Assembly: GCA_039619475.1 (NCBI GenBank)
Contig: CM077116.1
Span: forward strand, 379,490,188-379,554,187
Direction of reading: 5' to 3'
Length of the DNA stretch: 64,000 nucleotides
Source: Icerya purchasi
Lineage: Eukaryota > Arthropoda > Insecta > Hemiptera > Monophlebidae
Every line of letters starts with the position of its first letter. Positions within the stretch are counted from its first letter, which is position 1. Under the pieces are notes generated by a model. It searched no databases. It had not been told where the DNA came from and worked only from the letters and a program-made list of their open reading frames with translations. Below, piece by piece: positions 22,620 to 36,001 of the stretch. The position numbers were made by a program, and so were the translations under genes.

Positions 22620-24338
22620 GTGGAAGTCCTTAAGACATCATTCGAAAATATTCGACTGCACAAAGAATTCTCAGGTAAGGAAAAAATATTCGATTTTCGG
22701 GTATTAGATGTGTAGCGTCTCGGAACGCGGCGGAAGCTTTACAGGCACTACCGACCGCTTTCCATACCAAACGTTCTGAGGCTTTTCAAGCACTACAGAC
22801 AGCTTTCTTCTCGGGACGTGTGGAGGCTTTACTGGCACTACCGACAACTTTCCAAAGAGGCAACACTACTCTCTATATACAAAAGTTGAAGTCCTTAAGA
22901 CATCATTTGAAAATATTCGACTGCACAAAGAATTCTCAGGTAAGGAAAAAATATTCGATTTTCGGGTATTAGATGTGTAGCGTCTCGGAACGCGGCGGAA
23001 GCTTTACAGGCACTACCGACCGCTTTCCATACCAAACGTTCTGAGGCTTTTCAAGCACTACAGACAGCTTTCTTCTCGGGACGTGTGGAGGCTTTACAGG
23101 CACTACCGACAACTTTCCAAAGAGGCAACACTACTCTCTATATACAAAAGTTGAAGTCCTTAAGACATCATTTGAAAATATTCGACTGCACAAAGAATTC
23201 TCAGGTAAGGAAAAAATATTCGATTTTCTGGTATTAGATGTGTAGCGTCTCGGAACGCGGCGGAGGCTTTACAGGCACTACCGACCGCTTTCCATACCAA
23301 ACGTTCTGAGGCTTTTCAAGCACTACAGACAGCTTTCTTCTCGGGACGTGTGGAGGCTTTACAGGCACTACCGACAACTTTCCGAAGAGGCAACACTACT
23401 CTCTATATACAAAAGTTGAAGTCCTTAAGACATCATTTGAAAATATTCGACTGCACAAAGAATTCTCAGGTAAGGAAAAAATATTCGATTTTCTGGTATT
23501 AGATGTGTAGTGTCTCGGAACGCGGCGGAGGCTTTACAGGCACTACCGACCGCTTTCCATACCAAACGTTCTGAGGCTTTTCCAGCACTACAGACAGCTT
23601 TCTTCTCGGAACGTGTGGAGGCTTTATAGGCACTACCGACATATTTCAGAAGAGGCAACACTACTCTCTATATACAAAAGTTGAAGTCCTTAAGACATCA
23701 TTTGAAAATATTCGACTGCACAAAGAATTCTCAGGTAAGGAAAAAATATTCGATTTTCTGGTATTAGATGTGTAGTGTCTCGGAACGCGGCGGAGGCTTT
23801 ACAGGCACTACCGACCGCTTTCCATACCAAACGTTCTGAGGCTTTTCAAGCACTACAGACAACTTTCTTCTCGGGACGTGTGGAGGCTTTGCAGGCACTA
23901 CCGACAACTTTCCGAAGAGGCAACACTACTCTCTATATACAAAAGTTGAAGTCCTTAAGACATCATTTGAAAATATTCGACTGCACAAAGAATTCTCAGG
24001 TAAGGAAAAAATATTCGATTTTCTGGTATTAGATGTGTAGTGTCTCGGAACGCGGCGGAGGCTTTACAGGCACTACCGACCGCTTTCCATACCAAACGTT
24101 CTGAGGCTTTTCAAGCACTACAGACAGCTGTCCTCTTGGAACGTGCGGAGGCTTTACAGACACTACCGACAACTTTCCAAAGAGGCAACACTACTCTCTA
24201 TTTACAAAAGTTGAAGTCCTTAAGGCATCATTTGAAAATATTCGACTGCACAAAGAATTCTCAGGTAAGGAAAAAATATTCGATTTTCTGGTATTAGATG
24301 TGTAGCGTCTCCGCGGCTTTACAGGCACTACCGATCGC
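22620..24338 (+). repeat. Monomer run, 6 copies (heads 22716, 22981, 23246, 23511, 23776, 24041)
   Basis: 22716 repeats the TTTACTGGC and GGCGGAAGC markers of 19821. 23511-24338 repeats 16671-17498 at 6840 bp (TTTTCCAGCAC, then AGACAACTTTC, then GCTGTCCTC). One difference is TTTGCAGGC at about 23888. Confidence 0.93.
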
Positions 24339-24720
24339 TTTTTTTCTTTCTCTATTATTTTACTTTTTTTTTTTTTTTCTTACATTGAAGTCTTTGTCCA
24401 GTGTGGCTGTGACTACCTCCTTTTTCTCATAATGCATTGTGAGCATTGCCAGGCAACTGTGGTCATAATGTGAGATAAAAATATTTATCTATTGTTTCTT
24501 TTGCTCCTTTTTCCAGAATGAAAAAATCTTGCTTGTTTCTGTTTGTTTCATTGAGCATTGTGGACACTGCCAGCAGTTGCGGCCATAATGTAGAATGAAT
24601 GAAATTTCTCTTCCTGAATTTTCTATTATTAGTATTTTTTAATATCTAGTCGTGTAGTAGTTTGCTGGCCAAATGAACTGTTCTGTTCGGGCCAAAAAAA
24701 AAAAATAAAAATAAAAAAAA
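24339..24720 (+). repeat. Composite insert 15
   Basis: Reverts to the TTGAAGTC form with the deleted head, between the TTGAGGTC group and the TTAAAGTC group. Confidence 0.93.
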
Positions 24721-26264
24721 GTGGAAGTCCTTAAGACATCATTCGAAAATATTCGACTGCACAAAGAATTCTCAGGTAAGGAAAAAATATTCGATTTTCT
24801 GGTATTAGATGTGTAGCATCTCGGAACGCGGCGGAGGCTTTACAGGCACTACCGACCGCTTTCCATACCAAACGTTCTGAGGCTTTTCAAGCACTACAGA
24901 CAGCTTTCTTCTCGGGACGTGTGGAGGCTTTACAGGCACTACCGACAACTTTCCGAAGAGGCAACACTACTCTCTATATACAAAAGTTGAAGTCCTTAAG
25001 ACATCATTCGAAAATATTCGACTGCACAAAGAATTCTCAGGTAAGGAAAAAATATTCGATTTTCTGGTATTAGATGTGTAGCGTCTCGGAACGCGGCGGA
25101 GGCTTTACAGGCACTACCGACCGCTTTCCATACCAAACGTTCTGAGGCTTTTCAAGCACTACAGACAGCTTTCTTCTCGGGACGTGTGGAGGCTTTACAG
25201 GCACTACCGACAATTTTCCAAAGAGGCAACACTACTCTCTATATACAAAAGTTGAAGTCCTTAAGACATCATTCGAAAATATTCGACTGCACAAAGAATT
25301 CTCAGGTAAGGAAAAAATATCCGATTTTCTGGTATTAGATGTGTAGCGTCTCGGAACGCGGCGGAGGCTTTACAGGCACTACCGACCGCTTTCCATACCA
25401 AACGTTCTGAGGCTTTTCAAGCACTACAGACAGCTTTCTTCTCGGGACGTGTGGACGCTTTACAGGCACTACCGACAACTTTCCAAAGAGGCAACACTAC
25501 TCTCTATGAACAAAAGTTGAAGTCCTTAAGACATCATTCGAAAATATTCGACTGCACAAAGAATTCTCAGGTAAGGAAAAAATATTCGATTTTCTGGTAT
25601 TAGATGTGTAGCGTCTCGGAACGCGGCGGAGGCTTTACAGGCACTACCGACCGCTTTCCATACCAAACGTTCTGAGGCTTTTCAAGCACAACAGACAGCT
25701 TTCTTCTCGGGACGTGTGGAGGCTTTACAGGCACTACCGACCGCTTTCCATACCAAACGTTCTGAGACTTTTCAAGCACTACAGACAGCTTTCTTCTCGG
25801 GACGTGTGGAGGCTTTACAGGCACTACAGACAACTTTCCGAAGAGGCAACACTACTCTCTATATACAAAAGTTGAAGTCCTTAAGACATCATTCGAAAAT
25901 ATTCGACTGCACAAAGAATTCTCAGGTAAGGAAAAAATATTCGATTTTCTGGTATTAGATGTGTAGTGTCTCGGAACGCGGCGGAGGCTTTACAGGCACT
26001 ACCGACCGCTTTCCATACCAAACGTTCTGAGGCTTTTCAAGCACTACAGACAGCTGTCCTCTTGGAACGTGCGGAGGCTTTACAGACACTACCGACAACT
26101 TTCCAAAGAGGCAACACTACTCTCTATTTACAAAAGTTGAAGTCCTTAAGGCATCATTTGAAAATATTCGACTGCACAAAGAATTCTCAGGTAAGGAAAA
26201 AATATTCGATTTTCTGGTATTAGATGTGTAGCGTCTCCGCGGCTTTACAGGCACTACCGATCGC
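24721..26264 (+). repeat. Monomer run, 5 copies (heads 24817, 25082, 25347, 25612, 25967)
   Basis: 24817 has the GCATCTCGG head. 25082 has CGACAATTTTCC and ends with AAAATATCCG. 25347 has GTGGACGC and CTATGAAC. 25612 is 355 bp. 25967 is the GCTGTCCTC type. Confidence 0.93.
25612..25966 (+). repeat. Expanded 355-bp monomer with five 45-bp sub-repeats
   Basis: One extra 90-bp a-b pair (265 + 90). Markers are GCACAACAGAC, TCTGAGACTTTTC and GCACTACAGACAAC. Equivalent expanded monomers sit at 28334, 30261 and 32983. Confidence 0.92.
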
Positions 26265-26647
26265 TTTTTTTCTTTTTCTATTATTTTACCTTTTTTTTTT
26301 TTTTTCTTACATTAAAGTCTTTGTCCAGTGTGGCTGTGACTACCTCCTTTTTCTCATAATGCATTGTGAGCATTGCCAGGCAACTGTGGTCATAATGTGA
26401 GATAAAAATATTTATCTATTGTTTCTTTTGCTCCTTTTTCCAGAATGAAAAAATCTTGCTTGTTTCTGTTTGTTTCATTGAGCATTGTGGACACTGCCAG
26501 CAGTTGCGGCCATAATGTAGAATGAATGAAATTTCTCTTCCTGAATTTTCTATTATTAGTATTTTTTAATATCTAGTCGTGTAGTAGTTTGCTGGCCAAA
26601 TGAACTGTTCTGTTCGGGCCAAAAAAAAAAAATAAAAATAAAAAAAA
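26265..26647 (+). repeat. Composite insert 16
   Basis: First of five consecutive inserts with TACATTAAAGTC, TTTTACCTTTT and CTTTTTCTATT. Confidence 0.93.
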
Positions 26648-28986
26648 GTGGAAGTCCTTAAGACATCATTCGAAAATATTCGACTGCACAAAGAATTCTC
26701 AGGTAAGGAAAAAATATTCGATTTTCTGGTATTAGATGTGTAGCGTCTCGGAACGCGGCGGAGGCTTTACAGGCACTACCGACCGCTTTCCATACCAAAC
26801 GTTCTGAGGCTTTTCAAGCACTACAGACAGCTGTCCTCTTGGAACGTGCGGAGGCTTTACAGACACTACCGACAACTTTCCAAAGAGGCAACACTACTCT
26901 CTATTTACAAAAGTTGAAGTCCTTAAGGCATCATTTGAAAATATTCGACTGCACAAAGAATTCTCAGGTAAGGAAAAAATATTCGATTTTCTGGTATTAG
27001 ATGTGTAGCGTCTCGGAACGCGGCGGAGGTTTTACAGGCACTACCGGCCGCTTTCCATACCAAACGTTCTGAGGCTTTTCAAGCACTACAGACAGCTTTC
27101 TTCTCGGAACGTGTGGAGGCTTTATAGGCACTACCGACATATTTCCGAAGAGGCAACACTACTCTCTATATACAAAAGTTGAAGTCCTTAAGACATCATT
27201 TGAAAATATTCGACTGCACAAAGAATTCTCAGGTAAGGAAAAAATATTCGATTTTCTGGTATTAGATGTGTAGTGTCTCGGAACGCGGCGGAGGCTTTAC
27301 AGGCACTACCGACCGCTTTCCATACCAAACGTTCTGAGGCTTTTCAAGCACTACAGACAGCTTTCTTCTCGGGACGTGTGGAGGCTTTACAGGCACTACC
27401 GACAACTTTCCGAAGAGGCAACACTACTCTCTATATACAAAAGTTGAAGTCCTTAAGACATCATTCGAAAATATTCGACTGCACAAAGAATTCTCAGGTA
27501 AGGAAAAAATATTCGATTTTCTGGTATTAGATGTGTAGCGTCTCGGAACGCGGCGGAGGCTTTACAGGCACTACCGACCGCTTTCCATACCAAACGTTCT
27601 GAGGCTTTTCAAGCACTACAGACAGCTTTCTTCTCGGGACGTGTGGAGGCTTTACAGGCACTACCGACAATTTTCCAAAGAGGCAACACTACTCTCTATA
27701 TACAAAAGTTGAAGTCCTTAAGACATCATTCGAAAATATTCGACTGCACAAAGAATTCTCAGGTAAGGAAAAAACATCCGATTTTCTGGTATTAGATGTG
27801 TAGCGTCTCGGAACGCGGCGGAGGCTTTACAGGCACTACCGACCGCTTTCCATACCAAACGTTCTGAGGCTTTTCAAGCACTACAGACAGCTTTCTTCTC
27901 GGGACGTGTGGAGGCTTTACAGGCACTACCGACAACTTTCCAAAGAGGCAACACTACTCTCTATATACAAAAGTTGAAGTCCTTAAGACATCATTCGAAA
28001 ATATTCGACTGCACAAAGAATTCTCAGGTAAGGAAAAAATATTCGATTTTCTGGAATTAGATGTGTAGCGGCTCGGAACGCGGCGGAGGCTTTACAGGCA
28101 CTACCGGCCGCTTTCCATACCAAACTTTCTGAGGCTTTTCAAGCACTACAGACAGCTTTCTTCTCGGGACGTGTGGAGGTTTTACAGGCACTACCGACAA
28201 CTTTCCAAAGAGGCAACACTACTCTCTATATACAAACGTTGAAGTCCTTAAGACATCATTCAAAAATATTCGACTGCACAAAGAATTCTCAGGTAAGGAA
28301 AAAATATTCGATATTCTGGTATTAGATGTGTAGCGTCTCGGAACGCGGCGGAAACTTTACAGGCACTACCGACCGCTTTCCATACCAAACGTTCTGAGGC
28401 TTTTCAAGCACAACAGACAGCTTTCTTCTCGGGACGTGTGGAGGCTTTACAGGCACTACCGACCGCTTTCCATACCAAACGTTCTGAGACTTTTCAAGCA
28501 CTACAGACTGCTTTCTTCTCGGGACGTGTGGAGGCTTTACAGGCACTACAGACAACTTTCCGAAGAGGCAACACTACTCTCTATATACAAAAGTTGAAGT
28601 CCTTAAGACATCATTCGAAAATATTCGACTGCACAAAGAATTCTCAGGTAAGGAAAAAATATTCGATTTTCTGGTATTAGATGTGTAGTGTCTCGGAACG
28701 CGGCGGAGGCTTTACAGGCACTACCGACCGCTTTCCATACCAAACGTTCTGAGGCTTTTCAAGCACTACAGACAGCTGTCCTCTTGGAACGTGCGGAGGC
28801 TTTACAGACACTACCGACAACTTTCCAAAGAGGCAACACTACTCTCTATTTACAAAAGTTGAAGTCCTTAAGGCATCATTTGAAAATATTCGACTGCACA
28901 AAGAATTCTCAGGTAAGGAAAAAATATTCGATTTTCTGGTATTAGATGTGTAGCGTCTCCGCGGCTTTACAGGCACTACCGATCGC
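26648..28986 (+). repeat. Monomer run, 8 copies (heads 26744 to 28689)
   Basis: With its composite this makes the 2722-bp higher-order unit. 27009 has GGAGGTTTTAC and ACCGGCC. 27539 has CGACAATTTTCC and ends with AAAACATCCG. 27804 ends with CTGGAATTAG. 28069 has GCGGCTCGG, CAAACTTTC and ACAAACGTTG. 28334 is 355 bp. Confidence 0.93.
28334..28688 (+). repeat. Expanded 355-bp monomer with five 45-bp sub-repeats
   Basis: As at 25612 but with GGCGGAAACTTTAC and CAGACTGCTTTC, two sites at which the partner at 32983 has the common bases. Confidence 0.92.
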
Positions 28987-29369
28987 TTTTTTTCTTTTTC
29001 TATTATTTTACCTTTTTTTTTTTTTTTCTTACATTAAAGTCTTTGTCCAGTGTGGCTGTGACTACCTCCTTTTTCTCATAATGCATTGTGAGCATTGCCA
29101 GGCAACTGTGGTCATAATGTGAGATAAAAATATTTATCTATTGTTTCTTTTGCTCCTTTTTCCAGAATGAAAAAATCTTGCTTGTTTCTGTTTGTTTCAT
29201 TGAGCATTGTGGACACTGCCAGCAGTTGCGGCCATAATGTAGAATGAATGAAATTTCTCTTCCTGAATTTTCTATTATTAGTATTTTTTAATATCTAGTC
29301 GTGTAGTAGTTTGCTGGCCAAATGAACTGTTCTGTTCGGGCCAAAAAAAAAAAATAAAAATAAAAAAAA
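28987..29369 (+). repeat. Composite insert 17
   Basis: TTAAAGTC group. Confidence 0.93.
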
Positions 29370-30913
29370 GTGGAAGTCCTTAAGACATCATTCGAAAATA
29401 TTCGACTGCACAAAGAATTCTCAGGTAAGGAAAAAATATTCGATTTTCTGGTATTAGATGTGTAGCGTCTCGGAACGCGGCGGAGGCTTTACAGGCACTA
29501 CCGACCGCTTTCCATACCAAACGTTCTGAGGCTTTTCAAGCACTACAGACAGCTGTCCTCTTGGAACGTGCGGAGGCTTTACAGACACTACCGACAACTT
29601 TCCAAAGAGGCAACACTACTCTCTATTTACAAAAGTTGAAGTCCTTAAGGCATCATTTGAAAATATTCGACTGCACAAAGAATTCTCAGGTAAGGAAAAA
29701 ATATTCGATTTTCTGGTATTAGATGTGTAGCGTCTCGGAACGCGGCGGAGGTTTTACAGGCACTACCGGCCGCTTTCCATACCAAACGTTCTGAGGCTTT
29801 TCAAGCACTACAGACAGCTTTCTTCTCGGAACGTGTGGAGGCTTTATAGGCACTACCGACATATTTCCGAAGAGGCAACACTACTCTCTATATACAAAAG
29901 TTGAAGTCCTTAAGACATCATTTGAAAATATTCGACTGCACAAAGAATTCTCAGGTAAGGAAAAAATATTCGATTTTCTGGTATTAGATGTGTAGTGTCT
30001 CGGAACGCGGCGGAGGCTTTACAGGCACTACCGACCGCTTTCCATACCAAACGTTCTGAGGCTTTTCAAGCACTACAGACAGCTTTCTTCTCGGGACGTG
30101 TGGAGGCTTTACAGGCACTACCGACAACTTTCCGAAGAGGCAACACTACTCTCTATATACAAAAGTTGAAGTCCTTAAGACATCATTCGAAAATATTCGA
30201 CTGCACAAAGAATTCTCAGGTAAGGAAAAAATATTCGATTTTCTGGTATTAGATGTGTAGCGTCTCGGAACGCGGCGGAGGCTTTACAGGCACTACCGAC
30301 CGCTTTCCATACCAAACGTTCTGAGGCTTTTCAAGCACAACAGACAGCTTTCTTCTCGGGACGTGTGGAGGCTTTACAGGCACTACCGACCGCTTTCCAT
30401 ACCAAACGTTCTGAGACTTTTCAAGCACTACAGACAGCTTTCTTCTCGGGACGTGTGGAGGCTTTACAGGCACTACAGACAACTTTCCGAAGAGGCAACA
30501 CTACTCTCTATATACAAAAGTTGAAGTCCTTAAGACATCATTCGAAAATATTCGACTGCACAAAGAATTCTCAGGTAAGGAAAAAATATTCGATTTTCTG
30601 GTATTAGATGTGTAGTGTCTCGGAACGCGGCGGAGGCTTTACAGGCACTACCGACCGCTTTCCATACCAAACGTTCTGAGGCTTTTCAAGCACTACAGAC
30701 AGCTGTCCTCTTGGAACGTGCGGAGGCTTTACAGACACTACCGACAACTTTCCAAAGAGGCAACACTACTCTCTATTTACAAAAGTTGAAGTCCTTAAGG
30801 CATCATTTGAAAATATTCGACTGCACAAAGAATTCTCAGGTAAGGAAAAAATATTCGATTTTCTGGTATTAGATGTGTAGCGTCTCCGCGGCTTTACAGG
30901 CACTACCGATCGC
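29370..30913 (+). repeat. Monomer run, 5 copies (heads 29466, 29731, 29996, 30261, 30616)
   Basis: With its composite this makes the 1927-bp higher-order unit, three monomers shorter than the 2722-bp unit; the missing ones are the CGACAATTTT, CTGGAATTAG and GCGGCTCGG monomers. 30261 is 355 bp. Confidence 0.93.
30261..30615 (+). repeat. Expanded 355-bp monomer with five 45-bp sub-repeats
   Basis: Counterpart of 25612-25966 at 4649 bp; same GCACAACAGAC and TCTGAGACTTTTC markers. Confidence 0.92.
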
Positions 30914-31296
30914 TTTTTTTCTTTTTCTATTATTTTACCTTTTTTTTTTTTTTTCTTACATTAAAGTCTTTGTCCAGTGTGGCTGTGACTACCTCCTTTT
31001 TCTCATAATGCATTGTGAGCATTGCCAGGCAACTGTGGTCATAATGTGAGATAAAAATATTTATCTATTGTTTCTTTTGCTCCTTTTTCCAGAATGAAAA
31101 AATCTTGCTTGTTTCTGTTTGTTTCATTGAGCATTGTGGACACTGCCAGCAGTTGCGGCCATAATGTAGAATGAATGAAATTTCTCTTCCTGAATTTTCT
31201 ATTATTAGTATTTTTTAATATCTAGTCGTGTAGTAGTTTGCTGGCCAAATGAACTGTTCTGTTCGGGCCAAAAAAAAAAAATAAAAATAAAAAAAA
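30914..31296 (+). repeat. Composite insert 18
   Basis: TTAAAGTC group; counterpart of insert 16 at 4649 bp. Confidence 0.93.
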
Positions 31297-33635
31297 GTGG
31301 AAGTCCTTAAGACATCATTCGAAAATATTCGACTGCACAAAGAATTCTCAGGTAAGGAAAAAATATTCGATTTTCTGGTATTAGATGTGTAGCGTCTCGG
31401 AACGCGGCGGAGGCTTTACAGGCACTACCGACCGCTTTCCATACCAAACGTTCTGAGGCTTTTCAAGCACTACAGACAGCTGTCCTCTTGGAACGTGCGG
31501 AGGCTTTACAGACACTACCGACAACTTTCCAAAGAGGCAACACTACTCTCTATTTACAAAAGTTGAAGTCCTTAAGGCATCATTTGAAAATATTCGACTG
31601 CACAAAGAATTCTCAGGTAAGGAAAAAATATTCGATTTTCTGGTATTAGATGTGTAGCGTCTCGGAACGCGGCGGAGGTTTTACAGGCACTACCGGCCGC
31701 TTTCCATACCAAACGTTCTGAGGCTTTTCAAGCACTACAGACAGCTTTCTTCTCGGAACGTGTGGAGGCTTTATAGGCACTACCGACATATTTCCGAAGA
31801 GGCAACACTACTCTCTATATACAAAAGTTGAAGTCCTTAAGACATCATTTGAAAATATTCGACTGCACAAAGAATTCTCAGGTAAGGAAAAAATATTCGA
31901 TTTTCTGGTATTAGATGTGTAGTGTCTCGGAACGCGGCGGAGGCTTTACAGGCACTACCGACCGCTTTCCATACCAAACGTTCTGAGGCTTTTCAAGCAC
32001 TACAGACAGCTTTCTTCTCGGGACGTGTGGAGGCTTTACAGGCACTACCGACAACTTTCCGAAGAGGCAACACTACTCTCTATATACAAAAGTTGAAGTC
32101 CTTAAGACATCATTCGAAAATATTCGACTGCACAAAGAATTCTCAGGTAAGGAAAAAATATTCGATTTTCTGGTATTAGATGTGTAGCGTCTCGGAACGC
32201 GGCGGAGGCTTTACAGGCACTACCGACCGCTTTCCATACCAAACGTTCTGAGGCTTTTCAAGCACTACAGACAGCTTTCTTCTCGGGACGTGTGGAGGCT
32301 TTACAGGCACTACCGACAATTTTCCAAAGAGGCAACACTACTCTCTATATACAAAAGTTGAAGTCCTTAAGACATCATTCGAAAATATTCGACTGCACAA
32401 AGAATTCTCAGGTAAGGAAAAAACATCCGATTTTCTGGTATTAGATGTGTAGCGTCTCGGAACGCGGCGGAGGCTTTACAGGCACTACCGACCGCTTTCC
32501 ATACCAAACGTTCTGAGGCTTTTCAAGCACTACAGACAGCTTTCTTCTCGGGACGTGTGGAGGCTTTACAGGCACTACCGACAACTTTCCAAAGAGGCAA
32601 CACTACTCTCTATATACAAAAGTTGAAGTCCTTAAGACATCATTCGAAAATATTCGACTGCACAAAGAATTCTCAGGTAAGGAAAAAATATTCGATTTTC
32701 TGGAATTAGATGTGTAGCGGCTCGGAACGCGGCGGAGGCTTTACAGGCACTACCGGCCGCTTTCCATACCAAACTTTCTGAGGCTTTTCAAGCACTACAG
32801 ACAGCTTTCTTCTCGGGACGTGTGGAGGTTTTACAGGCACTACCGACAACTTTCCAAAGAGGCAACACTACTCTCTATATACAAACGTTGAAGTCCTTAA
32901 GACATCATTCAAAAATATTCGACTGCACAAAGAATTCTCAGGTAAGGAAAAAATATTCGATATTCTGGTATTAGATGTGTAGCGTCTCGGAACGCGGCGG
33001 AGGCTTTACAGGCACTACCGACCGCTTTCCATACCAAACGTTCTGAGGCTTTTCAAGCACAACAGACAGCTTTCTTCTCGGGACGTGTGGAGGCTTTACA
33101 GGCACTACCGACCGCTTTCCATACCAAACGTTCTGAGACTTTTCAAGCACTACAGACAGCTTTCTTCTCGGGACGTGTGGAGGCTTTACAGGCACTACAG
33201 ACAACTTTCCGAAGAGGCAACACTACTCTCTATATACAAAAGTTGAAGTCCTTAAGACATCATTCGAAAATATTCGACTGCACAAAGAATTCTCAGGTAA
33301 GGAAAAAATATTCGATTTTCTGGTATTAGATGTGTAGTGTCTCGGAACGCGGCGGAGGCTTTACAGGCACTACCGACCGCTTTCCATACCAAACGTTCTG
33401 AGGCTTTTCAAGCACTACAGACAGCTGTCCTCTTGGAACGTGCGGAGGCTTTACAGACACTACCGACAACTTTCCAAAGAGGCAACACTACTCTCTATTT
33501 ACAAAAGTTGAAGTCCTTAAGGCATCATTTGAAAATATTCGACTGCACAAAGAATTCTCAGGTAAGGAAAAAATATTCGATTTTCTGGTATTAGATGTGT
33601 AGCGTCTCCGCGGCTTTACAGGCACTACCGATCGC
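31297..33635 (+). repeat. Monomer run, 8 copies (heads 31393 to 33338)
   Basis: Second 2722-bp unit. It keeps the AAAACATCCG, CTGGAATTAG, GCGGCTCGG, CAAACTTTC and ACAAACGTTG markers in the same order as 26648-28986. Confidence 0.93.
32983..33337 (+). repeat. Expanded 355-bp monomer with five 45-bp sub-repeats
   Basis: Counterpart of 28334-28688 at 4649 bp, with GGCGGAGGCTTTAC and CAGACAGC at the two sites where that copy differs. Confidence 0.92.
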
Positions 33636-34018
33636 TTTTTTTCTTTTTCTATTATTTTACCTTTTTTTTTTTTTTTCTTACATTAAAGTCTTTGTCCAGT
33701 GTGGCTGTGACTACCTCCTTTTTCTCATAATGCATTGTGAGCATTGCCAGGCAACTGTGGTCATAATGTGAGATAAAAATATTTATCTATTGTTTCTTTT
33801 GCTCCTTTTTCCAGAATGAAAAAATCTTGCTTGTTTCTGTTTGTTTCATTGAGCATTGTGGACACTGCCAGCAGTTGCGGCCATAATGTAGAATGAATGA
33901 AATTTCTCTTCCTGAATTTTCTATTATTAGTATTTTTTAATATCTAGTCGTGTAGTAGTTTGCTGGCCAAATGAACTGTTCTGTTCGGGCCAAAAAAAAA
34001 AAATAAAAATAAAAAAAA
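33636..34018 (+). repeat. Composite insert 19
   Basis: TTAAAGTC group; counterpart of insert 17 at 4649 bp. Confidence 0.93.
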
Positions 34019-36001
34019 GTGGAAGTCCTTAAGACATCATTCGAAAATATTCGACTGCACAAAGAATTCTCAGGTAAGGAAAAAATATTCGATTTTCTGG
34101 TATTAGATGTGTAGCGTCTCGGAACGCGGTGGAGGCTTTACAGGCACTACCGACCGCTTTCCATACCAAACGTTCTGAGGCTTTTCAAGCACTACAGACA
34201 GCTGTCCTCTTGGAACGTGCGGAGGCTTTACAGACACTACCGACAACTTTCCAAAGAGGCAACACTACTCTCTATTTACAAAAGTTGAAGTCCTTAAGGC
34301 ATCATTTGAAAATATTCGACTGCACAAAGAATTCTCAGGTAAGGAAAAAATATTCGATTTTCTGGTATTAGATGTGTAGCGTCTCGGAACGCGGCGGAGG
34401 TTTTACAGGCACTACCGGCCGCTTTCCATACCAAACGTTCTGAGGCTTTTCAAGCACTACAGACAGCTTTCTTCTCGGAACGTGTGGAGGCTTTATAGGC
34501 ACTACCGACATATTTCCGAAGAGGCAACACTACTCTCTATATACAAAAGTTGAAGTCCTTAAGACATCATTTGAAAATATTCGACTGCACAAAGAATTCT
34601 CAGGTAAGGAAAAAATATTCGATTTTCTGGTATTAGATGTGTAGTGTCTCGGAACGCGGCGGAGGCTTTACAGGCACTACCGACCGCTTTCCATACCAAA
34701 CGTTCTGAGGCTTTTCAAGCACTACAGACAGCTTTCTTCTCGGGACGTGTGGAGGCTTTACAGGCACTACCGACAACTTTCCGAAGAGGCAACACTACTC
34801 TCTATATACAAAAGTTGAAGTCCTTAAGACATCATTCGAAAATATTCGACTGCACAAAGAATTCTCAGGTAAGGAAAAAATATTCGATTTTCTGGTATTA
34901 GATGTGTAGCGTCTCGGAACGCGGCGGAGGCTTTACAGGCACTACCGACCGCTTTCCATACCAAACGTTCTGAGGCTTTTCAAGCACTACAGACAGCTTT
35001 CTTCTCGGGACGTGTGGAGGCTTTACAGGCACTACCGACAATTTTCCAAAGAGGCAACACTACTCTCTATATACAAAAGTTGAAGTCCTTAAGACATCAT
35101 TCGAAAATATTCGACTGCACAAAGAATTCTCAGGTAAGGAAAAAACATCCGATTTTCTGGTATTAGATGTGTAGCGTCTCGGAACGCGGCGGAGGCTTTA
35201 CAGGCACTACCGACCGCTTTCCATACCAAACGTTCTGAGGCTTTTCAAGCACTACAGACAGCTTTCTTCTCGGGACGTGTGGACGCTTTACAGGCACTAC
35301 CGACAACTTTCCAAAGAGGAAACACTACTCTCTATGAACAAAAGTTGAAGTCCTTAAGACATCATTCGAAAATATTCGACTGCACAAAGAATTCTCAGGT
35401 AAGGAAAAAATATTCGATTTTCTGGTATTAGATGTGTAGCGTCTCGGAACGCGGCGGAGGCTTTACAGGCACTACCGACCGCTTTCCATACCAAACGTTC
35501 TGAGGCTTTTCAGGCACTACAGACAGCTTTCTTCTCGGAACGTGTGGAGGCTTTATAGGCACTACCGACATATTTCCGAAGAGGCAACACTACTCTCTAT
35601 ATACAAAAGTTGAAGTCCTTAAGACATCATTCGAAAATATTCGACTGCACAAAGAATTCTCAGGTAAGGAAAAAATATTCGATTTTCTGGTATTAGATGT
35701 GTAGCGTCTCGGAACGCGGCGGAGGCTTTACAGGCACTACCGACCGCTTTCCATACCAAACGTTCTGAGGCTTTTCAAGCACTACAGACAGCTTTCTTCT
35801 CGGGACGTGTGGAGGCTTTACAGGCACTACCGACAACCTTCCAAAGAGGAACACTACTCTCTATATACAAAAGTTGAAGTCCTTAAGACATCATTTGAAA
35901 ATATTCGACTGCACAAAGAATTCTCAGGTAAGGAAAAAATATTCGATTTTCTGGTATTAGATGTGTAGCGTCTCCGCGGCTTTACAGGCACTACCGATCG
36001 C
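34019..36001 (+). repeat. Monomer run, 7 copies (heads 34115 to 35705)
   Basis: 34115 has CGCGGTGGAGG. 34910 ends with AAAACATCCG. 35175 has GTGGACGC, GAGGAAACAC and CTATGAAC, as in monomer 25347. 35440 has TTTTCAGGCAC. 35705 is 264 bp, with CAACCTTCC and AGAGGAACAC lacking one base. Confidence 0.92.

Larger units (their letters stand above)
25612..30260 (+). repeat. 4649-bp near-identical block, copy 1
   Basis: One 2722-bp and one 1927-bp higher-order unit together form a super-unit repeated at 30261-34909. Order and rare variants agree throughout. The only differences I noticed are AAACTTTAC against AGGCTTTAC (about 28364), CAGACTGC (about 28505), and CGCGGCGG against CGCGGTGG (about 29480 and 34129). 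Confidence 0.9.
30261..34909 (+). repeat. 4649-bp near-identical block, copy 2
   Basis: See copy 1. The repeat ends where 34910 is an ordinary CGACAATTTTCC monomer instead of a 355-bp one. Confidence 0.9.
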
